In this document: positions 27,178 to 37,135 of the stretch, one piece after another
How positions within the stretch are numbered: position 1 is the stretch's first letter
Layout: the number at the start of each line of letters is the position of its first letter
Source of the DNA: JAJDOD01 sp039024895
GTDB lineage: Bacteria; Pseudomonadota; Alphaproteobacteria; Rhodobacterales; Rhodobacteraceae
DNA length: 64,000 bases
Reading direction: 5' to 3'
Assembly (NCBI GenBank): GCA_039024895.1
Contig: JBCCPJ010000006.1
Location: 94,031 to 158,030 of the forward strand
Made by a program: the position numbers and the translations under genes
The notes under the pieces: generated by a model
The model's input: the letters and a program-made list of their open reading frames with translations, nothing else
What the model was told of the DNA's origin: nothing
Databases searched by the model: none

Positions 27178-27578
27178 TCATATGGTTCCACCGGATGAGC
27201 CCCGCCACGTGAGCCACGCTAGCGGTACTCCAAGAATGAGCACCGCCGTCGCGAAGCCGGCCCGTTGCCAAACAACATACTTTCGGTGTTCACAAAGAAC
27301 GCAAGTGGCGTGAAAACCAATGCGAGTAAGGCATAGAGCTTGCCGTTTGGCGCATTCTTGCTGAAGGCGATGCCCCAGAGAAGCAAGCAAAGTCCTGCCG
27401 GCAAATGCGCCAGGGAAATCATGTGGCTTGCCCCACTTTGTGTCTCGCTAGCTGTTGCCATTCCATCTAGAATCCCAGCAGCGATGAATGAAGCGCCAAA
27501 TCCGCAAAGGATGGCTGGGCCACGTTCCGTCATCCATACCGTCATGGCTTCAACCCGATTGGACCTGGGATCACTCAC
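27178..27578 (-). pseudogene. Small four-helix membrane protein gene broken by a frameshift
   Basis: A GTG start at 27578, with GGACGCAGGT upstream and 10 bp after the odhB stop, opens a frame with three hydrophobic segments (AILCGFGASFIAAGILDG; LAHLPAGLCLLLWGIAF; YALLALVFTPLAFFV). That frame then turns into a basic, non-hydrophobic tail and stops at 27219. In the -1 frame the same DNA reads AGFATAVLILGVPLAWLTW and stops at 27178, a good fourth helix. One added G in the GGG complementary to 27261-27263 would join the two parts. So either one G was lost in the genome or the assembly, or ribosomes slip there. The protein family is not recognised. Confidence 0.7.
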
Positions 27579-27588
27579 ACCTGCGTCC

Positions 27589-29115
<1,527 letters not shown>

Positions 29116-29120
29116 CGTCG

Positions 29121-32084
29121 TTATCCTTTCAGCGTCAGCGCTTCGTTTACCAGCGCTGCTTGTTGTACCTTGTGTGCTGAGGCCAAGCCCGTCGCCGGGG
29201 AGGCGCTGGCGGCGCGACCGGCATAGATTGGGCGTGTATGTTTGGCCTTGATGCGGGTCAGGACCCATTCGATATTCGGCTCGATAAAGGTCCAACCGCC
29301 CTGGTTCTTAGGCTCTTCCTGACACCAGACCCAATCGGCGTTCTTGAACCGCTTCAATTCCTTCACCATGGCCTGCGCCGGGAAGGGATAGAACTGTTCG
29401 ATCCGCAAAAGGTAGATGTCGTCAATGCCGCGGGCGTCCCGTTCTTCCAGCAAGTCATAGTAGACTTTGCCGGAGCAAATGACGACGCGCTTGATCTTCT
29501 CATCGGCGACGAGCTTGGTGTCGGAGTGGCCTTTTTCCGCATCGTCCCATAGGACACGGTGGAAACTGGAACCTGTCAGGAACTCCGGCTCATCGCTCAC
29601 GGCCATCTTGTGACGCAGCAAGGATTTGGGCGTCATGAGCACCAGCGGTTTACGGTATGACCGATGTAACTGCCGCCGCAGGATGTGGAAGTAGTTGGCG
29701 GGCGTCGTGCAGTTCGCGACGATCCAGTTGTCCTGCGCGCACATTTGCAGGAACCGTTCAAGCCGTGCGCTGGAGTGTTCCGGGCCCTGGCCTTCGAACC
29801 CGTGGGGCAGCAGCATGACGAGGCCCGACATGCGCAACCACTTGCTTTCGCCCGACGAAATGAACTGATCGAACATGATTTGCGCGCCATTGGCGAAATC
29901 GCCGAACTGCGCTTCCCAGAGCACGAGCGCGTTTGGTTCCGACAGCGAATAGCCGTATTCGAACCCGCAAACCGCGTATTCGGACAGCATCGAATCGATC
30001 ACTTCGTAGCGGGCTTGGCCTTCGCGGATATGGTTGAGCGGTTTGAAGCGCTCTTCCGTTTCCTGGTTGATGAACGCCGAATGCCGCTGGCTGAAGGTGC
30101 CGCGCGTCGAGTCCTGTCCGGAAAGCCGCACGGGATAGCCTTCGAGAAGCAGCGAGCCGAAAGCCAGGGCTTCGGCTGTGGCCCAGTCATAACCGTTGCC
30201 GCCTTCGAACATCTTGCGCTTGGTATCGAGTAGTCGTTCGACCGTACGGTGCAGCGGGAAATTCTCAGGCGCACGGGTCAGCGCCGCCCCTATTTCTTTC
30301 AAGGTTGCTTTCGAAATCGCGGTTTTGCCGCGCTGATAGGATTCGCCGACCTTGTCGAGGTGACTCCATCGTCCATCGAGCCAATCCGCTTTGTTGGGCT
30401 TGTAGGATTTTCCGGACTCGAACTCTTCGTTCAAATAGGACTGGAAGCTGGCCTTCATATCCTCGATTTCGCCTTCCGGGATCAGCCCGTCTTTCACAAG
30501 GCGGTCCGTGTAAAGCGAAAGCGTCGTCTTATGCCCCTTGATTTTCTTGTACATCAACGGGTTGGTGAACATCGGCTCATCGCCTTCGTTATGGCCGAAA
30601 CGACGATAGCAGAAGATGTCGATCACCACGTCCTTGCCGAACATCTGGCGGAACTCGACGGCGACTTTCGCCGCATGCACAACCGCTTCCGGGTCGTCGC
30701 CGTTGACGTGGAAGATCGGTGCCTCCACCACTAGAGCGCCATCGGTCGGGTAGGGGCTGGAGCGCGAGAAATGCGGTGCGGTCGTAAAGCCAATCTGGTT
30801 GTTGACCACCAGATGGATTGTGCCGCCGGTCTTGTGGCCCTTGAGCCCCGATAGGGCGAAGCACTCGGCCACAACACCTTGACCTGCGAAGGCCGCATCG
30901 CCGTGAAGCAGGATTGGCAGGACGCTGGTCCGCTCGGCGTCTTTGCCTTGGTCCTGTTTTGCCCGGGCCTTGCCCAGGACGACCGGGTTCACAGCTTCCA
31001 GATGCGAGGGGTTTGCCGTGAGGCTGAGGTGCACTTCGTTGCCGTCAAACTCCCGGTCGGAAGACGCACCGAGGTGGTACTTCACGTCGCCTGATCCGTC
31101 CACGTCTTCGGGTTTGAAGCTGCCGCCCTGAAACTCGTTGAAGATGGCGCGGTAAGGCTTTCTCATCACGTTGGCGAGTACCGAGAGACGTCCACGGTGG
31201 GGCATGCCGATGATGATGTCTTGCACGCCGAGCGCGCCGCCGCGTTTGATGATCTGCTCCATCGCGGGGATCAGGCTTTCGCCACCATCCAGCCCGAAGC
31301 GCTTCGTACCGGTGTATTTGACGTGCAGAAACTTTTCGAAACCCTCTGCCTCAACCATTTTGTTGAGGATCGCTTTCCGACCCTCGCGGGTGAAGGCGAT
31401 TTCCTTGCCGTAGCCTTCGATCCGCTCCTTCAGCCAGGACGCTTCCTGCGGGTTGGAGATGTGCATGTATTGCAGGGCGAAAGTGCCGCAATAGGTCCGC
31501 TTCACGATGGCGATGATTTCACGCATCGAGGCCATCTGCAGGCCGAGCACGTTGTCGATGAAGATCGGGCGATCCATGTCGGCTTCGGTGAAGCCGTAGG
31601 ACTTCGGATCAAGCTCCGGATGCGGGGTCTGGTCGCGCATGCCCAGTGGGTCGAGATCGGCCACAAGATGACCCCGGATACGATAGGCGCGAATGATCAT
31701 CAGCGCGCGGATACTGTCGAGCACGGCGCGTTTGATCTGGTCTTCGCTGACCGCTACGCCCTTTTCTTCAGCTTTCGCGGCGATTTTCTGCGCCGCTTTA
31801 GCCTGGATCGCAGGTCCTAAATCGCCCCATTGACCGTCCAGAGCGGAGGTTAGTTCATCATCCGCCGCAGGTGGCCAATCGGCACGCGCCCAGCTCGGCC
31901 CGGCGGCTTCCCGTTTCGCGTCAATCTCCGTATCGCCAAGCTCGCGGAAGAACTGTTGCCACGCCTCATCGACCGCGTTCGGGTCGTTGGCGTATCGCGC
32001 GTAGAGTTGCTCGATATAGGCGGCGTTGTGCCCTTGCAGGAAGCTTGAGGCCTTGAAGATATCATTTGGACTTTGGTCGGTCAT
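29121..32084 (-). CDS. sucA: 2-oxoglutarate dehydrogenase E1 component
   Basis: E1 is the thiamine-diphosphate enzyme that decarboxylates 2-oxoglutarate. The 987-residue protein begins with the E1o N-terminal segment FLQGHNAAYIEQLYARY, used in complex assembly, and contains GMPHRGRLSVLANV, HGDAAFAGQG and the ThDP/Mg region, then RRFGHNEGDEP and the transketolase-like C-terminal half with RLSGQDSTRGTFSQRH. The start at 32084 is set by this N-terminus and by AAGAGGTGA just upstream, which lies in the end of a 43-codon ORF. Confidence 0.97.
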   Translation of the reverse strand: MTDQSPNDIFKASSFLQGHNAAYIEQLYARYANDPNAVDEAWQQFFRELGDTEIDAKREAAGPSWARADWPPAADDELTSALDGQWGDLGPAIQAKAAQKIAAKAEEKGVAVSEDQIKRAVLDSIRALMIIRAYRIRGHLVADLDPLGMRDQTPHPELDPKSYGFTEADMDRPIFIDNVLGLQMASMREIIAIVKRTYCGTFALQYMHISNPQEASWLKERIEGYGKEIAFTREGRKAILNKMVEAEGFEKFLHVKYTGTKRFGLDGGESLIPAMEQIIKRGGALGVQDIIIGMPHRGRLSVLANVMRKPYRAIFNEFQGGSFKPEDVDGSGDVKYHLGASSDREFDGNEVHLSLTANPSHLEAVNPVVLGKARAKQDQGKDAERTSVLPILLHGDAAFAGQGVVAECFALSGLKGHKTGGTIHLVVNNQIGFTTAPHFSRSSPYPTDGALVVEAPIFHVNGDDPEAVVHAAKVAVEFRQMFGKDVVIDIFCYRRFGHNEGDEPMFTNPLMYKKIKGHKTTLSLYTDRLVKDGLIPEGEIEDMKASFQSYLNEEFESGKSYKPNKADWLDGRWSHLDKVGESYQRGKTAISKATLKEIGAALTRAPENFPLHRTVERLLDTKRKMFEGGNGYDWATAEALAFGSLLLEGYPVRLSGQDSTRGTFSQRHSAFINQETEERFKPLNHIREGQARYEVIDSMLSEYAVCGFEYGYSLSEPNALVLWEAQFGDFANGAQIMFDQFISSGESKWLRMSGLVMLLPHGFEGQGPEHSSARLERFLQMCAQDNWIVANCTTPANYFHILRRQLHRSYRKPLVLMTPKSLLRHKMAVSDEPEFLTGSSFHRVLWDDAEKGHSDTKLVADEKIKRVVICSGKVYYDLLEERDARGIDDIYLLRIEQFYPFPAQAMVKELKRFKNADWVWCQEEPKNQGGWTFIEPNIEWVLTRIKAKHTRPIYAGRAASASPATGLASAHKVQQAALVNEALTLKG

Positions 32085-32088
32085 GGGG

Positions 32089-32220
32089 TCACCTCTTGGC
32101 GTCGGCGAATGAGAATGGCGTTTGGGGGGCGGGATGTGCAAAAGTCAGCACGGCGCCCCATCCAAGGAAAAGCGTGGCGAGTAAAACGGCGAACAATCTC
32201 CGGCGAATTTTCTCGTCCAT
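32089..32220 (-). CDS. Small single-helix membrane protein between sucD and sucA
   Basis: A 43-codon ORF not usually called because of its size. It begins with ATG at 32220 after a strong TAGGAGGACC ribosome-binding site that overlaps the sucD stop, and its own stop lies 4 bp before the sucA ATG. The predicted product starts MDEKIRRR (positive, cytoplasmic side), continues with one hydrophobic helix (LFAVLLATLFLGWGAVLTFA) and ends with a short hydrophilic tail. The strong ribosome-binding site, tight packing in the operon and a sensible topology support it as real. Its function is unknown; an anchor or regulator of the dehydrogenase complex is pure inference. Confidence 0.68.
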   Translation of the reverse strand: MDEKIRRRLFAVLLATLFLGWGAVLTFAHPAPQTPFSFADAKR

Positions 32221-32231
32221 GGTGGGTCCTC

Positions 32232-33113
32232 CTACCCAATCGCCTCCAGCATCGCCTCGCCCAATTGGGCCGGGCTATCGGCCACGACGATGCCGGCGGA
32301 TTTCATGGCTTCGATTTTGTCTTCAGCACCGCCCTTGCCGCCCGCGACGATTGCACCGGCGTGGCCCATGCGGCGGCCCGGCGGCGCGGTGCGACCCGCA
32401 ATGAACCCGGCGCAGGGCTTGGAGCGGCCTTTCTTGGCTTCGTCCTTTAAAAATTGCGCGGCTTCTTCTTCGGCGCTGCCGCCGATTTCGCCGATCATGA
32501 TGATCGATTGCGTCTCGTCATCGGCGAGGAACCATTCAAGCACGTCGAGATGCTCGGTCCCCTTAATCGGGTCGCCGCCGATACCGACACAGGTCGACTG
32601 GCCAAGGCCAACGTCAGAGGTCTGCTTGACAGCTTCATAGGTCAGCGTGCCCGAGCGCGAGACGACGCCGACCGAGCCCTTCTGATGGATGTGGCCCGGC
32701 ATAATGCCGATCTTACATTCGTCAGGTGTGATTACACCCGGGCAGTTGGGGCCGATCAGGATGCTGTCCGACCCTTCGAGCGCGCGCTTCACGGCCATCA
32801 TGTCGAGCACGGGAATGCCTTCTGTGATCGCGACGATCACGGGGATTTCCGCGTCGATGGCCTCAAGGATTGAGTCGGCGGCGAAAGGCGGCGGCACATA
32901 GATCACGGTGGCATTCGCGCCGGTCTTGGCTACGGCTTCGTGGCAAGAGTTGAAGACCGGCAGATCAAGATGATCCTGCCCGCCTTTGCCCGGGGTCACC
33001 CCGCCGACCATCTGCGTGCCGTAAGCAATCGCCTGTTCTGAGTGAAAGGTGCCCTGGCTGCCGGTGAAACCCTGGCAGATGACCTTGGTGTTTTTGTCGA
33101 TGAGGACGGACAT
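32232..33113 (-). CDS. sucD: Succinyl-CoA synthetase subunit alpha
   Basis: SucD carries the phosphorylated histidine and the CoA site of succinyl-CoA synthetase. The Rossmann motif GFTGSQGTFHSEQAI, the nucleotide-linked LIGPNCPGVI, the GIGGDPIKGT motif and the active-site histidine in RRMGHAGAIV are all present. The length is 293 residues. Its stop is 11 bp from the start of the 43-residue ORF. Between sucD and sucC lies an extra gene for a secreted protein. Confidence 0.97.
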   Translation of the reverse strand: MSVLIDKNTKVICQGFTGSQGTFHSEQAIAYGTQMVGGVTPGKGGQDHLDLPVFNSCHEAVAKTGANATVIYVPPPFAADSILEAIDAEIPVIVAITEGIPVLDMMAVKRALEGSDSILIGPNCPGVITPDECKIGIMPGHIHQKGSVGVVSRSGTLTYEAVKQTSDVGLGQSTCVGIGGDPIKGTEHLDVLEWFLADDETQSIIMIGEIGGSAEEEAAQFLKDEAKKGRSKPCAGFIAGRTAPPGRRMGHAGAIVAGGKGGAEDKIEAMKSAGIVVADSPAQLGEAMLEAIG

Positions 33114-33148
33114 ATTATCGGCTTTCTCTTTCTTGAAGGTCGAATTGC

Positions 33149-33643
33149 TTAGGAGACGAGCATATATTCGTACGCTTTGATTTCGTGTTTGCTGATGTTG
33201 CCAGAGGTGTTGAAACTAATCTCAAGACCAATTGGCTTTCCAAACTCCCGGCTTACAAAAAGACCATACCTTTGCTCCCCGTAGCGGGCTTTGACGGCCT
33301 GAACGAGTGCAGATCGGTCGTCAGGCGACTTGAACTCCATTGTGCAAACCTTCTCGTGTTCTTGAGTGAGAAAACTGAAGTCGCTGCCGATGCTAAAGTT
33401 GATTTCCCACTCGGGTATCTCGAAGTGCCGGCCCTCTGCTTCCGGAGTTCCTCGAGAACGAAGAACGGCAATAGAATCTTCGAAAAGTGGCCCGGCCTCT
33501 ATGCAAATCTCCTGAAACAAATCGAGAGCTACATCGACTGTGGCCACGTTTCGCGAGCCATCGGGATGTAATCTAAGTGGTCCGGAAATTGCAGAGCTTC
33601 CAACAAAAGCAGTGCAAATCAAGACTGCTGTTGCAGATCTCAT
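33149..33643 (-). CDS. Secreted protein of unknown function inserted between sucC and sucD
   Basis: The 164-residue product begins with a probable signal peptide (RSATAVLICTAFVGSSAISG). The mature part has two cysteines (QEICIEAG and EKVCTMEF) that could form a disulfide, and alternating beta-type sequence such as YGLFVSREFGKPIGLEISF. I do not recognise the family. Its ATG overlaps the sucC stop (ATGA), which implies translational coupling to sucC; sucD follows after 35 bp. Codon use looks somewhat more AT-rich than that of its neighbours, so it may be a later insertion into the operon. Confidence 0.75.
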   Translation of the reverse strand: MRSATAVLICTAFVGSSAISGPLRLHPDGSRNVATVDVALDLFQEICIEAGPLFEDSIAVLRSRGTPEAEGRHFEIPEWEINFSIGSDFSFLTQEHEKVCTMEFKSPDDRSALVQAVKARYGEQRYGLFVSREFGKPIGLEISFNTSGNISKHEIKAYEYMLVS

Positions 33644-34833
33644 CCCTTCACCGCTTTCACGATCTTTTCGGCGCCGTCTTTCAGGTCGTCCGCTGCGATG
33701 ACGTCAACATCGCTGTTGTTGATGATGGCCTTGCCCTCTTCGACATTCGTGCCTTCAAGCCGCACGACGAGGGGCACTTGGAGACCGACCTCTTTCACGG
33801 CGGCGACCACGCCTTCGGCGATGACGTCGCAACGCATGATGCCGCCAAAGATATTGACGAGGATACCTTTCACATTGGGGTCGGAGGTAATGATCTTGAA
33901 CGCCTCGGTCACCTTCTCTTTCGTGGCCCCGCCGCCGACGTCGAGGAAGTTGGCGGGCTCCGCACCGTAGAGCTTGATGATGTCCATCGTCGCCATGGCG
34001 AGGCCCGCGCCGTTGACCATGCAGCCGATTTCGCCGTCGAGCGCGATGTAGTTCAGGTCGTACTTGGACGCTTCGAGTTCCTTTGGGTCTTCCTCCGTCT
34101 CGTCGCGCAGTTCCATTATCTCGGGATGGCGGTAGAGCGCGTTGGAATCGAAGCCCATCTTGGCGTCAAGGCATTTCAGATCGCCTTTGTCGGTCACGAT
34201 CAGCGGGTTGATCTCCAACATCTCCATGTCCTTGGAAACGAAAAGGTCATAGAGCGTCTTCATCAGTTTTACGCATTGCTTGACCTGAGGACCGGACAGG
34301 CCGAGCGCGAAGGCGATGCGGCGACCGTGATAGGCCTGATAGCCGGTCGCGGGATCAACGCTGAATGAAAGAATTTTGTCCGGCGTCTCTTCGGCGACCT
34401 CTTCAATATCCATGCCGCCTTCTGTGGAGGCAACGAAGCTGACTCGAGATGTTCCGCGATCCACGAGCAGGGCGAGATACATCTCGGTTTGGATGCCCGA
34501 GCCGTCCTCGATATAGATACGGTTAACTTGCTTGCCGGTGTCGCCGGTCTGTTTCGTCACAAGTGTCCGGCCGAGCATGCGCTTTGCTTCTTCGGACGCT
34601 TCCTCCACTGACTTTGTGAGACGCACCCCGCCTTTGTCGCCAGCATCGGTTTCTTTGAAGGTACCTTTGCCGCGCCCGCCCGCATGAATCTGGGCTTTCA
34701 CCACCCAAATCGGCCCGTCAAGCGCGCCCGCCGCGGTCTTCGCCTCCTCCGCGCGCAAAACAACCCGTCCATCGGAGACAGGCGCGCCTGCGTCGCGCAA
34801 CAGGCCTTTCGCCTGATATTCGTGGATATTCAT
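33640..34833 (-). CDS. sucC: Succinyl-CoA synthetase subunit beta
   Basis: SucC binds the nucleotide and succinate. The product starts MNIHEYQAKGLLRDAGAPV, the family N-terminus, which fixes the start at 34833; the longer frame would add an unmatched 28 residues. The ATP-grasp region with VVKAQIHAGGRGKGTF, the EINPLIV metal motif and the C-terminal GGATKEKVTEAF and VNIFGGIMRCDVIA are present. It is the first gene of the suc-odh-lpd operon. A pair of TGTGATCACA-type palindromes lies 110-140 bp upstream. Confidence 0.97.
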   Translation of the reverse strand: MNIHEYQAKGLLRDAGAPVSDGRVVLRAEEAKTAAGALDGPIWVVKAQIHAGGRGKGTFKETDAGDKGGVRLTKSVEEASEEAKRMLGRTLVTKQTGDTGKQVNRIYIEDGSGIQTEMYLALLVDRGTSRVSFVASTEGGMDIEEVAEETPDKILSFSVDPATGYQAYHGRRIAFALGLSGPQVKQCVKLMKTLYDLFVSKDMEMLEINPLIVTDKGDLKCLDAKMGFDSNALYRHPEIMELRDETEEDPKELEASKYDLNYIALDGEIGCMVNGAGLAMATMDIIKLYGAEPANFLDVGGGATKEKVTEAFKIITSDPNVKGILVNIFGGIMRCDVIAEGVVAAVKEVGLQVPLVVRLEGTNVEEGKAIINNSDVDVIAADDLKDGAEKIVKAVKG

Positions 34834-35323
34834 GCGAAAGACACTCCTGCCAGTTATACTCGCGTCAGCCTTGCCACGAAATTTGCGAAATAAAACCGAA
34901 CAACTGCGTGGTTCCATAGTATTTTAGCAAAAAAGCCCTTTTTGTGATCACAGTGAAAAATTCAGTGATCACAAAACTGGAAAGTCACCTTTCAGATTCG
35001 CAACCTAGGTGAAAATCACTGATTTTGTGGCAAAGACTTGCGACATCCAGTAACGTGAAGAACCGCCTCAACTCCCCGCCGGTCGCTGGTTTCCGGCCTG
35101 CCAAAGCGGCTTCGACAATATCATTCAAGGTGCGCTTCCGCCGGTGCGGCGCGGGATGTGGAATGTCTGCGCTGACTAATACCCCGGCCAAGAAGCTTGC
35201 CCCCATCGCAATTGTTCGCGGTGAAGGTGATGCTTGTTAAGCCGAGGGCCTTGTGAAGAGCGACCCACTCCGACGGGAATGGGGCTTCGTTTGTCCTGAA
35301 TGTAAAAAGGCTATGGCCAGGAC
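34834..35323 (-). promoter_or_regulatory. 490-bp region between mdh and sucC
   Basis: The part nearest sucC (34834-34985) holds the sucC leader and the paired palindromes. The rest (34986-35323) contains overlapping short frames on both strands, none with a convincing ribosome-binding site or recognisable product. I see no tRNA-like or terminator structure that I would defend. Confidence 0.4.
34943..34973 (-). promoter_or_regulatory. Paired TGTGATCACA operators upstream of sucC
   Basis: TGTGATCACA at 34943-34952 and AGTGATCACA at 34964-34973 (plus-strand reading), both centred on the GTGATCAC palindrome. Centres are 21 bp apart, two DNA turns, with an AT-rich spacer. The proximal site lies 110 bp from the sucC ATG. 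The same pair with identical spacing lies before sdhC. The regulator is not encoded recognisably in this window. Confidence 0.75.
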
Positions 35324-36286
35324 TTAGCCAAGCCCGTTGTCTATGCCTTTGCAGGCCTCGACCAGCCCCTTCACGGACTCGACAGATTTATCGAACATGG
35401 CCTGCTCGTCCTTCGCGAGCTTGATGTCGACAACACGTTCAACACCGCCCGCACCGATTACCGTTGGAACGCCCACGTACATGCCTTTCAAGCCGTAGGC
35501 ACCTTGGACAAAAGCCGCGCAGGGCAGGAGGCGTTTTTGGTCCTTCAGATAGGCTTCCGCCATTTCGATCGCGCTTGTTGCAGGCGCGTAGAAGGCGGAC
35601 CCGTTGCCGAGGAGACCGACAATCTCTGCGCCACCGTCGCGCGTGCGTTGGACGATTGCGTCGAGCTTTTCCTGGCTTGTCCAACCCATCTCGACCAAGT
35701 CCGGCAGCGGTATGCCCGCGACGGTGGAATAACGCACCAAGGGCACCATCGTGTCGCCGTGGCCGCCGAGCACAAAGGCCGTTACGTCCTTCATGGAAAC
35801 GTCGAATTCAACGGAAAGGAAGTGGCGGAAACGGGCACTGTCCAGGACACCCGCCATGCCGCAGACCATGTTATGCGGCAGTCCGGAGTACTCGCGGAGC
35901 GCCCATACCATGGCGTCGAGAGGATTTGTGATGCAGATCAAAAAGGCGTTCGGCGCATTTGCCTTTATGCCCTCACCGACAGCTTTCATCACTTTGAGAT
36001 TGATACCCAAAAGGTCGTCACGGCTCATGCCCGGTTTTCGAGGGACGCCGGCCGTTACGATACATACGTCTGCACCGCCAATGTCGGCGTAGTCGTTTGT
36101 GCCTTTCAAAGCGGCGTCGAACCCTTCGGAGGGCCCCGCTTCGGCGATATCAAGGGCTTTCCCCTGCGGTGTGCCTTCGGCGATGTCGAACAGAACGACG
36201 TCGCCCATCTCTTTTAGAGCTGCAAGGTGGGCAAGCGTGCCGCCGATCTGACCCGCGCCGATCAGCGCGATTTTGGGTCTTGCCAT
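35324..36286 (-). CDS. mdh: Malate dehydrogenase
   Basis: Mdh oxidises malate to oxaloacetate with NAD+. The 320-residue protein is of the LDH-like type common in alphaproteobacteria: IGAGQIGGTLAHLAALK at the N-terminus, VTAGVPRKPGMSRDDLL with the substrate-binding arginines, NPLDAMVW, and the catalytic histidine in GGHGDTMVPLVRYS. I chose ATG at 36286 (MARPKIALIG). It is upstream of sucC on the same strand, but the 490-bp gap with its own operator pair suggests that sucC also has its own promoter. Confidence 0.97.
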   Translation of the reverse strand: MARPKIALIGAGQIGGTLAHLAALKEMGDVVLFDIAEGTPQGKALDIAEAGPSEGFDAALKGTNDYADIGGADVCIVTAGVPRKPGMSRDDLLGINLKVMKAVGEGIKANAPNAFLICITNPLDAMVWALREYSGLPHNMVCGMAGVLDSARFRHFLSVEFDVSMKDVTAFVLGGHGDTMVPLVRYSTVAGIPLPDLVEMGWTSQEKLDAIVQRTRDGGAEIVGLLGNGSAFYAPATSAIEMAEAYLKDQKRLLPCAAFVQGAYGLKGMYVGVPTVIGAGGVERVVDIKLAKDEQAMFDKSVESVKGLVEACKGIDNGLG

Positions 36287-36594
36287 AGGAACTCTCCAAT
36301 CCATAAGCGTCCGTTCGGGCGCGTCCCTAGCCACTGTTCTGTCCCAGTGCAAGGCCGGAGAGTGTTGATCGTATAACCGCCGGAAAAACGTCCATCCGAC
36401 AAAATCTACGTTAATTCAACTGGTTGGTTAAAGCGAGGCGTCGCTAGTGCCAACATTGGCAAAAAATTTGTGCGTAAACTGAAAGCGCTTAATCTAGTCC
36501 TCTGCGGCCAAGGCGCTTGGGATACGATCCCTAATCGTCCAGGAAGCCGCAAGTATAGGCGGCTGCCCGGAGGGCTGAAGCAACGCGCCGGTGA
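36287..36594. promoter_or_regulatory. Region upstream of mdh, downstream of a small secreted-protein gene
   Basis: 308 bp without a gene. It contains the mdh promoter region on the minus strand, with AT-rich sequence around 36390-36480. A hairpin AGCCGC / GCGGCT at 36545-36564 may end transcription of the gene at 36595-36900, but it has no T tract. I find no copy of the GTGATCAC palindrome here. Confidence 0.35.
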
Positions 36595-36900
36595 TTAGCT
36601 TCGAATGCCTGCTGGGGCGACTGGTTCATCCAGCGTTTCGAAGGATTGACCGCTTGCAACGAGGCAGGTGATACCGTTGGGCATCGTCACCGTGATGGTC
36701 CAAGTACCAGTTTCGTGCGAGGCGTAAATTTCGACAACCCGGCCCTTCGGTGCCATACCAATGGACTGGCGGCTTTCACCGTATTTATTGGTCAAACGCT
36801 CAACGACCAGTTCGCGATTTCCGCAGTTCTGCCCCTGAGCCTGAGCGGCAATCGGTAAAGTAAGCGCGGTCGCAACGACCAATGCAGACGTCAGTTTCAT
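36595..36900 (-). CDS. Small periplasmic protein of unknown function
   Basis: The 101-residue product has a clear signal peptide (MKLTSALVVATALTLPIAAQAQ) and a mature domain of about 80 residues with two cysteines (QNCGNRE and ITCLVAS) and beta-type sequence (GTWTITVTMPNGITCLV). I placed the start at 36900 because the signal peptide begins there and TGAAATG with an AGGACTG-like ribosome-binding site precedes it. The family resembles small secreted proteins common in Rhodobacteraceae, but I cannot name it. It is divergent from mcl2. Confidence 0.78.
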   Translation of the reverse strand: MKLTSALVVATALTLPIAAQAQGQNCGNRELVVERLTNKYGESRQSIGMAPKGRVVEIYASHETGTWTITVTMPNGITCLVASGQSFETLDEPVAPAGIRS

Positions 36901-37135
36901 TTCAGTCCTTTCTGAAGGCTTTGGCCCTCCGATCAGCAATGCGCTCAGAAGTTTTTCCGGAGCTTCGCCATGCCAAACTGGGAACAGAACAAGAATATGT
37001 GGTTAACGCAGCGTCCGATTGTCCGGAAAATTGGATACAATTTGCCCGCTGCGTTTCTGCGGCGCAGCGAAATTGCTTGAAATTCCGGGCGTTGCGGTGC
37101 ACGAACCCGATAATGTCAATAGAAGGGTTTTGGCT

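Noticed and set aside
34985..35206. 73-codon frame on the minus strand upstream of sucC (and a 71-codon frame on the plus strand over the same DNA)
   Set aside because: Both strands are open, there is no ribosome-binding site, and neither product resembles a protein family; it ends next to the operator pair, so it is more likely promoter DNA.
35251..35325. 24-codon GTG frame with a CPEC motif before mdh's end
   Set aside because: Too short, only two cysteines, no ribosome-binding site; chance is the simplest explanation.
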